A DNA stretch of 64,000 nt from the NCBI GenBank assembly GCA_001725415.1, contig MEGH01000002.1:111442-175441 (forward strand). The letters run 5' to 3'. Each line of letters opens with the position of its first letter. Positions within the stretch are counted from its first letter, which is position 1. The DNA comes from Pseudonocardia sp. SCN 73-27 (GTDB taxonomy: Bacteria; Actinomycetota; Actinomycetes; Mycobacteriales; Pseudonocardiaceae). A program made the translations under genes and the position numbers. A model generated the notes under the pieces. That model worked only from the letters and a program-made list of their open reading frames with translations, was not told the origin of the DNA and did no database searches. Of the stretch, positions 1 through 8,051 are shown one piece after another.

Positions 1-241
1 CGGTCTCGGTGTCGGCGATCTCGACGATCGGCGCGCGGGCGGCCTCCAGCGCGTCGGCGAGCGCGACGAGCACGCGGGCCCGTCCGGCCCGGTCCAGTGC
101 GGCGAGGGCCGGTGCCGCGTCGGCGGCGGCCCCGACCACGTCGCGGACGTGGTCGTCGGTGCTCTCGACCACCTCCGGGGGCAGGTCGAGCCCGGTGCGG
201 GGATCGGTGCCGGTGACGGGACGGTGTTCGGTGGTGGTCAC
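1..241 (-). CDS. Aldehyde dehydrogenase, N-terminal part (cut by window edge)
   Basis: Reading leftwards from a GTG at 241, the first 80 residues are open and run off the window. They contain a TGTDPRTG stretch followed by an alanine-rich helix (about residues 37-75), the usual N-terminus of NADP-dependent aldehyde dehydrogenases of the ketoglutarate-semialdehyde type. The catalytic Cys and Glu lie outside the window, so the family rests on the N-terminus only. A GGAGG sits 7 bases before the GTG and decides the start. It follows the ferredoxin gene after 45 bases on the same strand. In this setting it would oxidise a semialdehyde formed by ring cleavage (inference). It could instead be a broad aldehyde dehydrogenase. 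Confidence 0.7.
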   Translation of the reverse strand, partial: MTTTEHRPVTGTDPRTGLDLPPEVVESTDDHVRDVVGAAADAAPALAALDRAGRARVLVALADALEAARAPIVEIADTET

Positions 242-286
242 GGGAGTCCTCCAGGGGGATCGGCGCGGTGACGGTCGGCGCTTCGG

Positions 287-628
287 TCAGCGCGGCGGCA
301 GCGCGGCGACGGTCTCGGTGTCCACGCCGACCGGGCCGAGGTGCGTGGCGCCGCCCGGGGTGCCCAGCGGCGCGTCGCGGCCGGCCAGGACGACGTCGAA
401 GAACGACGCGTTGTCCGTGGTGTTCCAGGCGGCGTCGGTGCCCGCGATCGTGCGGTCGGCGACGGCCGCCGCGGTCGGGCAGGCCTGCTCGCACGCCCCG
501 CAGTCGATGCACTCGACCGGGTTGATGTACATCTTCCGATCGCCCTCGTAGATGCAGTCGACCGGACATTCCTCGAGGCAGGACCGGTCGAGGACGTCGA
601 CGCAGGCGTCGGTGACGACGTAGGTCAT
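287..628 (-). CDS. 7Fe ferredoxin (3Fe-4S/4Fe-4S) with C-terminal extension
   Basis: A 113-residue soluble electron carrier. Cysteines at 9, 17, 21, 25, 40, 43, 46 and 50 reproduce the seven-iron FdxA pattern: one 3Fe-4S and one 4Fe-4S cluster, with the CIDCGACEQACP signature at 40-51. About 60 residues follow the cluster domain without recognisable motifs. It sits 17 bases behind a ferredoxin reductase and in the same operon as a ring-cleavage dioxygenase. It is therefore the likely electron donor for the Rieske oxygenase encoded at 4538 and 6838, taking the place of the more usual Rieske-type 2Fe-2S ferredoxin. The family call is firm. The partner is inferred from context. Confidence 0.9.
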   Translation of the reverse strand: MTYVVTDACVDVLDRSCLEECPVDCIYEGDRKMYINPVECIDCGACEQACPTAAAVADRTIAGTDAAWNTTDNASFFDVVLAGRDAPLGTPGGATHLGPVGVDTETVAALPPR

Positions 629-645
629 GGCGGTGCCCCTCTCGC

Positions 646-1650
646 TCAGATGAGTACGCCGGCCTCGGCGACGAGGGCGTCCGTCGAGTGGCCGGGGAAG
701 GTCGAGGCGGTGGGGTCGAGGCGGACCGCGGCGTGGTTGACGGCCGTGGCCGCCTCACCGAAGCCGACAGCGATCAGCGGAACCCGCCCGGGATGGGTGC
801 AGACGTCGCCCGCGGCGAAGACGCCGGGCCGCGACGTTCGCATCGCGGTGTCGACGACGATCTTGCGGTCGGCGACGTCGAAGCCCCAGCCGAGCAGCGG
901 GCCCGGGTTGGCGACGAAGCCCAGCGCGGCGACCACGCTGTCGCATCCGACCTCGGTGAGCCGCCCGGTGGCGATGTTGCGCAGGACGGCCCCGCTCACC
1001 CGCGTGTCCCCGCGCAGCTGCTCGACGACCGTCTCGGTGTGCACGCGGGCCGGTCCGGCGAGCACCTGGTCGACGGTGTGCCGGTGCGCGCGGAAGCTGT
1101 CGCGGCGGTGCACCAGCGTGACCTGGGCCGAGTGCTGCAGGGCGTCGGCCCAGTCGAGGGCCGAGTCCCCGCCCCCGACGACGAGCACGCGCCGGCCGGC
1201 GAGCTCGGCGGGGTCGTGGACGAAGTAGGTCAGGCCACGGCCGAGGAAGTCCTCACCGCACGGCAGCGTGCGGGGTGCGAAGGTCCCGATCCCCGCCGTC
1301 ACCACGACGGCGCCCGCTTCCAGCGTGCCGCCGTCGGCGAACCCGATCTCGAAGCGCCCGCCGGGGCGGTCGTCGAGCCGGGCCGCCTGCCGGCCGAGCA
1401 GCATCTCGGTGCGGAACGGCCGGACCTGCTCGACGAGCGAGCGCACCAGGTCCCGCCCCTTGACCGCGGGGAACCCGGCGACGTCACGGACGAGCTTCTC
1501 GGGGTAGAGCGCCGAGATCTGGCCGCCCGGTTCGGGCAGGGCGTCGACCAGTGCGACCGACAACCCGCGCATCCCGGCGTAGAACGCGGCGAACAGCCCG
1601 GTGGGCCCCGCGCCGATCACCGCGACGTCGGCCACCGCTGCGGCGCTCAC
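646..1650 (-). CDS. Ferredoxin-NADP reductase, thioredoxin-reductase-like
   Basis: A 334-residue FAD flavoprotein expected to move electrons from NADPH to the neighbouring 7Fe ferredoxin. The FAD-binding GAGPTGLFAAFYAG motif is near residue 13 and PGGQISALYPEK near 41-52 is typical of type-2 ferredoxin-NADP reductases. A second dinucleotide motif, VVGGGDSALDWA, is in the middle, and the GVFAAGD flavin motif is near the C-terminus. No redox CxxC of true thioredoxin reductase is seen. The start overlaps the stop of the extradiol dioxygenase gene by four bases, so the two are translationally coupled. In this cluster it supplies the ring-hydroxylating dioxygenase (inference). Confidence 0.88.
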   Translation of the reverse strand: MSAAAVADVAVIGAGPTGLFAAFYAGMRGLSVALVDALPEPGGQISALYPEKLVRDVAGFPAVKGRDLVRSLVEQVRPFRTEMLLGRQAARLDDRPGGRFEIGFADGGTLEAGAVVVTAGIGTFAPRTLPCGEDFLGRGLTYFVHDPAELAGRRVLVVGGGDSALDWADALQHSAQVTLVHRRDSFRAHRHTVDQVLAGPARVHTETVVEQLRGDTRVSGAVLRNIATGRLTEVGCDSVVAALGFVANPGPLLGWGFDVADRKIVVDTAMRTSRPGVFAAGDVCTHPGRVPLIAVGFGEAATAVNHAAVRLDPTASTFPGHSTDALVAEAGVLI

Positions 1651-2720
1651 CGGGCCGCACCGTCATAGATCGCGAAGACCTTGTTGGACACGAAGATGTT
1701 CGACGCGGCGAACGTCGTCCAGCTGGGCGCGAGACCCAGCTCGCGCATCGCCCCGACCAGCGCCCACCAGTTCAGCAGCTCCTGCTGGCCCGCCTTCTCG
1801 GCGTCCTCGAGGGTCGTGTTCTCCCAGACGGAGTGGTCCCCGGTCACCAGCGCGTCGTACATGCGCTCGTCGGCCGCCGAGTCCGGGAACAGCCGGAACG
1901 TCGAGTCGACCAGGAAGCTGTGCGACCAGCTCGAGCTCGCGACGAGTGCCACCCGGTACGGGCTGTCGGCGCAGATCCGGGCGACGGCCGCACCGACGTC
2001 CATGATCCGCGACGGGCTCGGCGACGGGGGGTCGAGCTCGCGCTCGACGCCGAGCGGGGAGATGTTGCCCTGGTAGCTGATCACCCTGCGGCCGTAGCAG
2101 TTCAGCGGGAAGGCGACGACGGGGTGGTCGAACCCCTGGCGGTCGTAGTCCAGGTAGAGCACGGTGTTGAGGAACGCGTGGGCGAAGCCCGGGTGGTGCA
2201 GCGGCTCGTAGGCGTAGGGCACGTCGACGCCGCAGTTCATCAGTCCCTCGACGAGGTGCCTGGCGAACGGCCGGTGGCCGCGGATGGTGCGCGCGGTGTC
2301 CTCGTCCTCGCCCCAGACGTTCGGCGTGCCCTTCATGTTCGAGGACTCGTCGGCGTGCCGCCACGGATGGACGACCTTGTCCTCGTAGGCCAGTACGGCG
2401 TACGGCGGCACGAGGTCCTCGCGGAAGTTCTCGTACTGGTCGTCGCCCCAGATCAGCACGACGTCGGGGCGGAACTCGTCGAGCGCCGCACGGGTGCGGC
2501 GGAAGCCCTCCAGCAGCGCCGCGCGATGGGCCTTGCCCGCCGCGACACCCTCGTCGTCCGCCCACTCCCGGCGGGCCCGCTCCGGCCAGGACGCCGGGTC
2601 GCGGAGCTCGGCGGGCAGCCGCGGATCGGCCAGCGCGCCGCGGAAGACCCTGGACAGGTTGTCGTCCGTGCCGCTCAGGGGTGGGTAGTGCGTGACCCCG
2701 AGTCCCAGGATCTCGGCCAT
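1647..2720 (-). CDS. Class III extradiol ring-cleavage dioxygenase (LigB type)
   Basis: A 357-residue protein of the LigB / protocatechuate 4,5-dioxygenase catalytic-subunit superfamily, whose non-haem Fe(II) enzymes open catecholic rings next to the hydroxyls. Visible landmarks are GVTHYPPL at residues 8-15 with a candidate iron-ligand His, an LIWGDDQYENF segment, the HHPGFAH segment and SSSWSHSF in the C-terminal half. It is longer than the roughly 310-residue MhpB type and lacks a separate small subunit gene. It is the first gene of the operon that continues with reductase, ferredoxin and aldehyde dehydrogenase. The ATG at 2720 is preceded by GAGGAGCACCC. The exact substrate (catechol, carboxylated catechol or aminophenol) cannot be read from sequence. 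Confidence 0.85.
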   Translation of the reverse strand: MAEILGLGVTHYPPLSGTDDNLSRVFRGALADPRLPAELRDPASWPERARREWADDEGVAAGKAHRAALLEGFRRTRAALDEFRPDVVLIWGDDQYENFREDLVPPYAVLAYEDKVVHPWRHADESSNMKGTPNVWGEDEDTARTIRGHRPFARHLVEGLMNCGVDVPYAYEPLHHPGFAHAFLNTVLYLDYDRQGFDHPVVAFPLNCYGRRVISYQGNISPLGVERELDPPSPSPSRIMDVGAAVARICADSPYRVALVASSSWSHSFLVDSTFRLFPDSAADERMYDALVTGDHSVWENTTLEDAEKAGQQELLNWWALVGAMRELGLAPSWTTFAASNIFVSNKVFAIYDGAAR

Positions 2721-2792
2721 GGGTGCTCCTCCTCGTCGTCGAGCGGGTTGTGCCGTCGAGTCTCGGAAGCCCGGGCGGCCGCGACCACGACT

Positions 2793-2811
2793 CGGACCGG
2801 CCAGTGGACCG
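2793..2811. promoter_or_regulatory. Candidate IclR operator, 6-7-6 inverted repeat (copy 2)
   Basis: The sequence CGGACCGGCCAGTGGACCG has arms CGGACC and GGACCG around seven bases. It lies in the 133-base divergent region between the dioxygenase (start 2720) and the hydratase-family gene (start 2854). It matches the element at 9893-9911 at 16 of 19 positions, and both continue with GC. The only regulator gene in the cluster is the IclR at 3736, so this is its likeliest binding site (inference). Confidence 0.45.
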
Positions 2812-2853
2812 GCGGGTTACCGCACCGGACCGCCACGCCGGACGATCGGAGCC

Positions 2854-3687
2854 GTGACCGACCTGATCGAGACCCAGGCGCCCGACACCGCGCGACTCGC
2901 CCACGTCCTGCACCGCGCGCGAACCGGGCACGCCCTGCTCGACGCGACCGTCGAGACCGATGCGCTGTCGCTGGACGACGCGTACGCGGTGCAGGACCGG
3001 CTGACGGCGCTGCGGCTCGACGAGGGCCGCTGCCACGTCGGGTGGAAGCTCGGCTACACCTCGGCGGTGATGCGCCGGCAGATGGGCGTGTCCGTCCCCA
3101 ACCACGGCCCGTTGCTCGACGACATGGTGCGCCACGACGGGGCCACCGCGGCAGGGTTCCTGCACCCGCGCGTCGAGCCCGAGATCGGCATCGTCCTGGC
3201 CCGGGACCTGTCGGGGCCCGGGTTGCTGATCACCGAGGTCGCGGACGCGGTCGCCGAGGTCCGCGCCTGTCTGGAGATCGTCGACTCGATCTGGCTGGAC
3301 TACCGGTTCTCCGCCGAGCAGAACACCGCGGACGGCTCGTCGGCGGCCGGGGTCGTCCTCGGGCCCGCCCTGGACGTCGACCCGCTCCGCTGCCACCGGG
3401 TGCCGGTCGAGCTCACCGAGGACGACGTCCCGCTGGCCACCGCCGTCTCGGCCGCCGCGAGCGGGCACCCGCTGCACGGGGTCGCCTGGCTGGCCGCGGA
3501 GCTCGCGGCGCGCGGCCGCCACCTCCAGGCGGGCGAGCTGGTGATCACCGGCGGGCTCACCGCCGCCACACCGCTGCGGGCCGGGCGGGTCCTGTCGGCG
3601 CGGTTCGGGGGGCGCACCACCGTCTCGGTGCGCCGGCCGGCGGGCGAGCCCGACGCCGCGCTCGGTGCGCCGACGGCCGGCCGCTGA
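2854..3687 (+). CDS. 2-keto-4-pentenoate hydratase / oxalocrotonate decarboxylase family protein
   Basis: A 277-residue member of the fumarylacetoacetase-fold hydratase/decarboxylase family, the third paralogue in this cluster. The core is recognisable: WKLGYTSAVMRRQMGV, the metal-site segment HPRVEPEIGIVL, the EIVDSIWLDYRF segment, and the C-terminal GELVITGGLTAATPL. The usual DNASS motif is altered to a TADGSSAA-like stretch. I chose the GTG at 2854 because the conserved N-terminus begins there; an upstream in-frame ATG at 2692 would add a 54-residue arginine-rich leader that looks non-coding. It is transcribed away from the dioxygenase operon and runs into the IclR gene from the opposite side. 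It may act on a differently substituted dienoate than its two paralogues. Confidence 0.8.
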   Translation: MTDLIETQAPDTARLAHVLHRARTGHALLDATVETDALSLDDAYAVQDRLTALRLDEGRCHVGWKLGYTSAVMRRQMGVSVPNHGPLLDDMVRHDGATAAGFLHPRVEPEIGIVLARDLSGPGLLITEVADAVAEVRACLEIVDSIWLDYRFSAEQNTADGSSAAGVVLGPALDVDPLRCHRVPVELTEDDVPLATAVSAAASGHPLHGVAWLAAELAARGRHLQAGELVITGGLTAATPLRAGRVLSARFGGRTTVSVRRPAGEPDAALGAPTAGR

Positions 3688-3711
3688 CGCCGACCCCCGC
3701 CCCCGACCCCC

Positions 3712-3732
3712 GACCGCCGACGCGAAGCGGTC
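3712..3732. terminator. Short hairpin between convergent genes
   Basis: GACCGC at 3712-3717 pairs with GCGGTC at 3727-3732 around nine bases. It lies in the 48-base space between the stops of the hydratase-family gene and the IclR gene, where a bidirectional terminator is expected. There is no T-tract, as is common in high-GC actinobacteria. A six-base stem can also arise by chance. Confidence 0.35.
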
Positions 3733-3735
3733 CGG

Positions 3736-4527
3736 TCAGCGGCCGAGCTGCGGGTGGCCGAGACCGCGGCTGATCGCGAGTGCGGCGGTACGGACCGCCG
3801 CCTCCAGCCGCACCGGCTGCAGGCGCTGGGCCGGGCCGGTGACCGAGAGCCCCGCGACGGCACGGTGCCCGTCGCGACCCACGTAGCTCTCGACGACGAT
3901 CGCCGCCGCCACGCAGACGATGCCCCGGGTCCCCTCCTCGCGGTCGTGGGCCAGACCGGTCTCGCGGATCCGGTCGAGCTCGCGGCGGAACCGGGCGGGG
4001 TCGGTGATCGTGGTGCTCGTCCGCGCGGGCATCGGCGCGCTGACCACCCGGTCCACGGCGCTCTCGTCGCTGAAGGCGAGTATCGCCTTCCCGAGCCCCG
4101 TGCAGTACGCGGGTAGCCGCGCCCCGACGGCCGACGGTGCGGGGACGCTGTGCCGGCCGGTGAGCTTCTCGATGTAGATGATCTCGGTGCCGTCGAGCAC
4201 CCCGAGCTGCACGATCTCCCCGGTCGCGACGAGCAGGTCGGACATGAACGGCAGCGCCGTGGCCCGCAGCCGTCGTGAGGCCGGCACGTGCTGGCCGAGC
4301 TCGAACAGGTGCAGCCCCAGCCGGTAGCCGTAGCCGCCGCGCTCCAGCATCCGATGGGCCACGAGGTCCGTGGCGAGCCGGTGCACCGTGGCCTTCTTCA
4401 GGCCGGTCCGGCGGGCGAGCTCGCTGAGCCCGACCTCGCCGGGGGACTCGGCGACCGCGTCGAGGATGAGGAGCAGCCGGTCGCCCACGGACCGCTGCTC
4501 ACCGGCCTCGTCGGCGCTGATGCGCAT
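3736..4527 (-). CDS. IclR-family transcriptional regulator
   Basis: A 263-residue regulator with an N-terminal winged helix-turn-helix (about residues 12-75, containing LSELARRTGLKKATVHRLATDL) and a C-terminal effector-binding domain ending in ISRGLGH. The conserved RLPAYCTGLGKAILAF segment with its cysteine is present. I take the ATG at 4527, which gives the normal IclR length; the open frame extends 69 arginine-rich codons further up over the Rieske alpha gene. It is the last gene of the nine-gene minus operon, 10 bases after Rieske alpha, so it is probably co-expressed with the pathway it controls. IclR proteins of aromatic clusters usually respond to the substrate or a ring-cleavage intermediate. 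Confidence 0.9.
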   Translation of the reverse strand: MRISADEAGEQRSVGDRLLLILDAVAESPGEVGLSELARRTGLKKATVHRLATDLVAHRMLERGGYGYRLGLHLFELGQHVPASRRLRATALPFMSDLLVATGEIVQLGVLDGTEIIYIEKLTGRHSVPAPSAVGARLPAYCTGLGKAILAFSDESAVDRVVSAPMPARTSTTITDPARFRRELDRIRETGLAHDREEGTRGIVCVAAAIVVESYVGRDGHRAVAGLSVTGPAQRLQPVRLEAAVRTAALAISRGLGHPQLGR

Positions 4528-4537
4528 GCGACGGCGC

Positions 4538-5827
4538 TCAGCGCGAGCCGAGCAGGTCCCGCCAGCGACGCCAGAACGCACGCTGCTGGATCTCGTCGGC
4601 CGCCGTGAACGGCTCGTCCGTCGCCTCCTTGTGGATCCCCCGCGAGATGTCCGACCACGGTGACTCCGCCGCGGCGGCGAAGCCCTCCTGGCAGGACTCG
4701 CAGGCCTCCATGTCGTCCGGCGTCGCCAGCCCACCCGGGCCCTGGAAGGTGACGTAGGAGTCCAGCCTGCGCTCGCGCACGGACTCCGGCTCGCCCTTCG
4801 TCGCGAGCGTCCACTGCGCGATGACGGTGCGACCCGCCGAGGTCGGGGTGATGGTGCGGATCACGACGCCCATGATGTCGTTGATGACCAGGTTCGGGAA
4901 GACGAGCAGGTTGCGGTCCGTCGTCGCGATCCGCCGGGCGCGGTCCGCGTCGAACCGTTCCTCCAGCTCGGTCCTCCGTGCCTCGACATAGGCGCGGTTC
5001 TCCTCGCCCATCGACGGGGTCCAGCGCGCCACCGGCCGTGCCCACGGTCCCTCGACGGTGATCACCGCATGTCCGTCACCGAGATCGCGGGCCTCGGTGG
5101 GCCTGCGCGGATCGAGGTAGGAGTCCTCGGTCGACTTGAGGTAGTCGAAGTAGGTGCGGTGCAACGGGATCAGGTGGTAGCCGTCGAGGCTGTTCTCGAC
5201 GAAGAGCTTCCAGTTCGCCTCCATCGAGTACTCGTGCATCCCGTCGACCACCTCCATCTCCGGAGACTGGTCGGCCACCAGGTCGAGGTACTCGCGCGCC
5301 CCACCGAGATAGGTGGGCAGGTCGACGGCGTCGGGGTCGAAGCAGCAGAACACGAAGTCGCGGTAGACGTCCACGCGGGGTGGGGAGCTCAGCCCGAACC
5401 GCGACCGGTCGAACCCCGGCCCGTACCCGTCGGCGTCGGGCAGCCCGGTGAGCCGACCGTCGTTGGCGTAGGTCCAGGCGTGGTAGAAGCACGACATGCC
5501 GCGGGCGTTGCCGTCGGGGACCCGGCACAGCTGGGCGCCGCGGTGCCGGCAGGCGTTGAGGAAGACCCGGACCTCGCCGTCGGTCCCGCGCCAGAGGATC
5601 AACGGCCGTCCGGCCACGGTGCGGGTGCGGAAGTCGCCGGGCGCGGCGATCTCCGAGGTGTGGCCGACGTAGAGCCAGCACCGGTCGAAGACGGCCTGCT
5701 GCTCCTCGGCGAACACGGCCTCGTCGACCATGGCGGACCGGTTGACCCTGAAGAAGCCGTCGGCGGGGCGGTCGTCGACGAGCCCGGCGGTGGGGGTGGT
5801 GGCGGCGGGTTCGAGCAGTTCGGTCAT
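4538..5827 (-). CDS. Rieske aromatic-ring-hydroxylating dioxygenase, alpha subunit
   Basis: A 429-residue oxygenase large subunit that would add both atoms of O2 to an aromatic ring. The Rieske 2Fe-2S ligands are C93, H95, C113 and H116 in CRHRGAQLC...CFYHAWTY. The catalytic domain has N212, bridging D215, and iron ligands H218 and H223 in the ENSLDGYHLIPLH segment. The length is normal for alpha subunits that work with a beta subunit. The beta subunit gene (6838-7350) is separated from it by the amidohydrolase gene, an unusual order. The ATG at 5827 follows a GGAG eight bases upstream. Electron supply probably comes from the reductase and 7Fe ferredoxin at 1650 and 628. The substrate is unknown. 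Confidence 0.93.
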   Translation of the reverse strand: MTELLEPAATTPTAGLVDDRPADGFFRVNRSAMVDEAVFAEEQQAVFDRCWLYVGHTSEIAAPGDFRTRTVAGRPLILWRGTDGEVRVFLNACRHRGAQLCRVPDGNARGMSCFYHAWTYANDGRLTGLPDADGYGPGFDRSRFGLSSPPRVDVYRDFVFCCFDPDAVDLPTYLGGAREYLDLVADQSPEMEVVDGMHEYSMEANWKLFVENSLDGYHLIPLHRTYFDYLKSTEDSYLDPRRPTEARDLGDGHAVITVEGPWARPVARWTPSMGEENRAYVEARRTELEERFDADRARRIATTDRNLLVFPNLVINDIMGVVIRTITPTSAGRTVIAQWTLATKGEPESVRERRLDSYVTFQGPGGLATPDDMEACESCQEGFAAAAESPWSDISRGIHKEATDEPFTAADEIQQRAFWRRWRDLLGSR

Positions 5828-5843
5828 GGCTCCAGCTCCTTCG

Positions 5844-6827
5844 CTAGGAGGCCGGCAGGCCCAGCAGGGCGGCCGGGTTGTGCGTGCGGACGGCGACGGC
5901 GAGGCCTGCCGGCAGCAGGGGGTCGTCGAGGAAGGACACGGGATCCACGGGCATGAACGGGTGGTCGGTGCCCAGCACGATGCGGTCGGCGCCGACGACG
6001 TCGACGAGGAGCCGCAGCAGGCCGGCGTCGAACAGCAGCGGGTCGTACCAGAGCCGGCGCGCGGACTCGACGGCCGACTCCGGCATCAGCTCCCGCAGCG
6101 CGGGCGTCGTGTCCCGCAGGAAGTCGATCCGGGGCAGCTCGGTGACCAGCGAGCCGGCGCCGTGGCTCGCGAGCAGCCGGAGGCGGGGTCTGGCGGCGAT
6201 CGCGCCGGTCGCGATCAGCCCACCGATCGCGGTGCCGATGCTGGCCGGGAACAGCACCCCGTTGGCGGCCATCGGGTGCGGGTAGTCCGCCACCCCCGGG
6301 CCACCGACGGCGTGGACGAAGACCACCAGCCCGAGCCGCTCGGCCTCGTCGAGGAACCCGGCCCAGGCCGCGGTGTGCAGGGCGGCCGTCGGCGGGTCGG
6401 CGGGCAGCTCGACGCCGACGAGCCCCGCGCGGGCGACGTCGGTCAGCAGGGCCGCGGCCGCGTCGGGGTCGCGCAGCGGCACCACGCCGAGCCCCGCGTA
6501 GAAGCCGCCGTGGCGCGGAAGCTCACCGGCGAGCCAGTCGTTGAAGGCGCGCGCGTAGTCGGCGCCGTCGGCCGAGGGAGCCCAAGGTGCGAACAGCTCC
6601 GGCATCGCCGACAGCAGCTGCCCGGTCACGCCGGCCGCCTCCGCGGCGTCGCGGCGGGCGTCGAGGTCCCACGCCACCCGCCGGACCGTCCGGAAGACCC
6701 TGCCCGCCACGAGCACGTCGCCGGTGTCGGGTCCCGGTTCGAGCCGGGCCCACCGCGGGTCGGCCGTCGCGAGGCGGTCGAGGAACGGGGTCGCGGGCGG
6801 TACCACGTGGGTGTGCAGGTCGTGCAC
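5844..6827 (-). CDS. ACMSD-type amidohydrolase (probable decarboxylase)
   Basis: A 327-residue TIM-barrel metal enzyme. The metal-binding H5-T-H7 is at the very start (MHDLHTHVVPP), a LASHGAGS histidine is in the middle, and VLGTDHPF with the catalytic Asp lies towards the C-terminus. These features define the amidohydrolase_2 group of aminocarboxymuconate-semialdehyde, gamma-resorcylate and related decarboxylases. It is inserted between Rieske beta (11 bases upstream) and Rieske alpha (17 bases downstream), so it is a dedicated pathway enzyme. It may remove a carboxylate from the ring or from the cleavage product (inference). Hydrolase or hydratase activity cannot be excluded for this family. 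Confidence 0.85.
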   Translation of the reverse strand: MHDLHTHVVPPATPFLDRLATADPRWARLEPGPDTGDVLVAGRVFRTVRRVAWDLDARRDAAEAAGVTGQLLSAMPELFAPWAPSADGADYARAFNDWLAGELPRHGGFYAGLGVVPLRDPDAAAALLTDVARAGLVGVELPADPPTAALHTAAWAGFLDEAERLGLVVFVHAVGGPGVADYPHPMAANGVLFPASIGTAIGGLIATGAIAARPRLRLLASHGAGSLVTELPRIDFLRDTTPALRELMPESAVESARRLWYDPLLFDAGLLRLLVDVVGADRIVLGTDHPFMPVDPVSFLDDPLLPAGLAVAVRTHNPAALLGLPAS

Positions 6828-6837
6828 GACGACGCCT

Positions 6838-7350
6838 CTACAGGATGATCGAGACGGTTCCGCCCGCCTCGACGATCCCGTGGTCGAGCGTCGCGACCCG
6901 CTCGCGGACGAGGAAGCCCGCCCCGTCGGGCACCAGGACGAACCGGTAGGTCCCCAGGAAGTGGTCGAGCTTGCCGAGCCGGGTGCGCATGACGTGGAAG
7001 TTCGCCGCGACGGTGACCTCCCCCGCGTCGCCGACCGGGCCGTCCAGCACCCGGACGTTGGTCACGAACCGGCGGGTGCGCGAGCGCGGGCTCTCCGCGT
7101 GCGCGTGCTTGCTCTTGAGCCGGGCCACCCGCCCGCCGAGGCGCGTGTGGTCGTCGTGGATCACCTGCAGCGTGTGCCGCGGGTCGAGGTGGTCGGAGCC
7201 GGGCGCGGGGACGCGGTACTCGACGTCGGGGTGCATGAGCGCGAACCAGTCGTCGAGCCGCCACTCGTCGAGCAGCGCGGCCTCGCGGTAGAGGAACTGT
7301 TCCACCTCGTGGTGGGAGGCCGCCGTGGTCGGGGTGAGCGGCGCGGTCAT
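6838..7350 (-). CDS. Rieske aromatic-ring-hydroxylating dioxygenase, beta subunit
   Basis: A 170-residue small subunit with the NTF2/SnoaL-like fold of ring-hydroxylating dioxygenase beta chains. Recognisable segments are EVEQFLYREAALLDEWRLDDW near the start, the HPDVEYRVP strand, the SRTRRFVTNVRV strand and the closing basic/hydrophobic strand with RERVATLDHGIV. I use the ATG at 7350. The frame stays open far upstream, but that part is the antisense-like shadow of the hydrolase gene. The start overlaps the hydrolase stop by four bases. It should form an alpha3beta3 oxygenase with the product of 4538-5827. Beta before alpha, with an enzyme gene between, is atypical. Confidence 0.88.
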   Translation of the reverse strand: MTAPLTPTTAASHHEVEQFLYREAALLDEWRLDDWFALMHPDVEYRVPAPGSDHLDPRHTLQVIHDDHTRLGGRVARLKSKHAHAESPRSRTRRFVTNVRVLDGPVGDAGEVTVAANFHVMRTRLGKLDHFLGTYRFVLVPDGAGFLVRERVATLDHGIVEAGGTVSIIL

Positions 7351-8051
7351 CGGGCCTCCAGGGTCAGCAGGACCTCGGCCAGCCCCTCCGGGTCGGCGAG
7401 GAAGGGGCTGTGCGAACCGTCCAGCCAGGTCACCTCGGTCCCGAGCCGCGCGCGGGCGGCCTCCGCGGCCCAGGCGCCGGAGACCGCCCGGTCGGACCGG
7501 CAGCCGACGTAGTGCATCGGTACGTCCGGAAAGGCCGTCACCGGAGTCGGTTCGGCGACGGGCGTGGGCGACTGCGGGCGCAGCCGTGCCGCGGCCGCGG
7601 CGGCGACCTGCGGCGGGCAGTCGTGGTAGAAGAGCTCGGTCGCGACGTCGGCGGGCCAGACGGTCCGTCCCTGGTCGTCGCGGCCCTGCTTCGGCAGCCC
7701 TTCGGCGTAGAACCAGTCCGCCATCGGGCGTTCGGCGCCGAGCTGGTCGCGCCACGAGCGACCTGGGTCCGGGAGCAGCGAGGCGAGGAACACCAGTGCG
7801 CCGACCCGGACCCGGTCGGGCACGAGCGGGATCGCGAGCCCGGCCAGCGAGTGGCCCACGACGACGTCGCGGCCCGGCTCGCGGACCGCGCGGGCGATCA
7901 CGTCGGCGTACACGGCCGCGCCGGCGCCGATCTCGTCGGACGGCAGGGCGACGGCGGTGGCGTCGTGCGCGCGCCGGCGCAGCGCCGCGACCTGGTCGGC
8001 CCAGCACCACGGCCCGTGCCAGGCGCCGTGCACGAGGACGAAGTGCGTCAT
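7347..8051 (-). CDS. Alpha/beta hydrolase
   Basis: A 234-residue single-domain alpha/beta hydrolase beginning FVLVHGAWHGPWCW, with nucleophile motif GHSLAG in the first half and a C-terminal DGSHSPF histidine. This pattern is close to the small plant-esterase/EstC-like hydrolases rather than to the classical meta-cleavage-product hydrolases such as BphD, which are longer with a lid. It overlaps the tautomerase gene by four bases upstream and Rieske beta by four bases downstream, so it belongs to the operon. Likely roles are cleavage of an ester or amide that releases the aromatic substrate, or hydrolysis of a ring-cleavage product. The sequence does not decide between them. Confidence 0.82.
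   Translation of the reverse strand: MTHFVLVHGAWHGPWCWADQVAALRRRAHDATAVALPSDEIGAGAAVYADVIARAVREPGRDVVVGHSLAGLAIPLVPDRVRVGALVFLASLLPDPGRSWRDQLGAERPMADWFYAEGLPKQGRDDQGRTVWPADVATELFYHDCPPQVAAAAAARLRPQSPTPVAEPTPVTAFPDVPMHYVGCRSDRAVSGAWAAEAARARLGTEVTWLDGSHSPFLADPEGLAEVLLTLEAR

Noticed and set aside
678-696. Another match to the candidate IclR motif (GTCCGTCGAGTGG)
   Set aside because: It lies inside the coding sequence of the ferredoxin reductase, near its end, and the right arm reads GGCCGG instead of GGACCG. Position and mismatch suggest chance.
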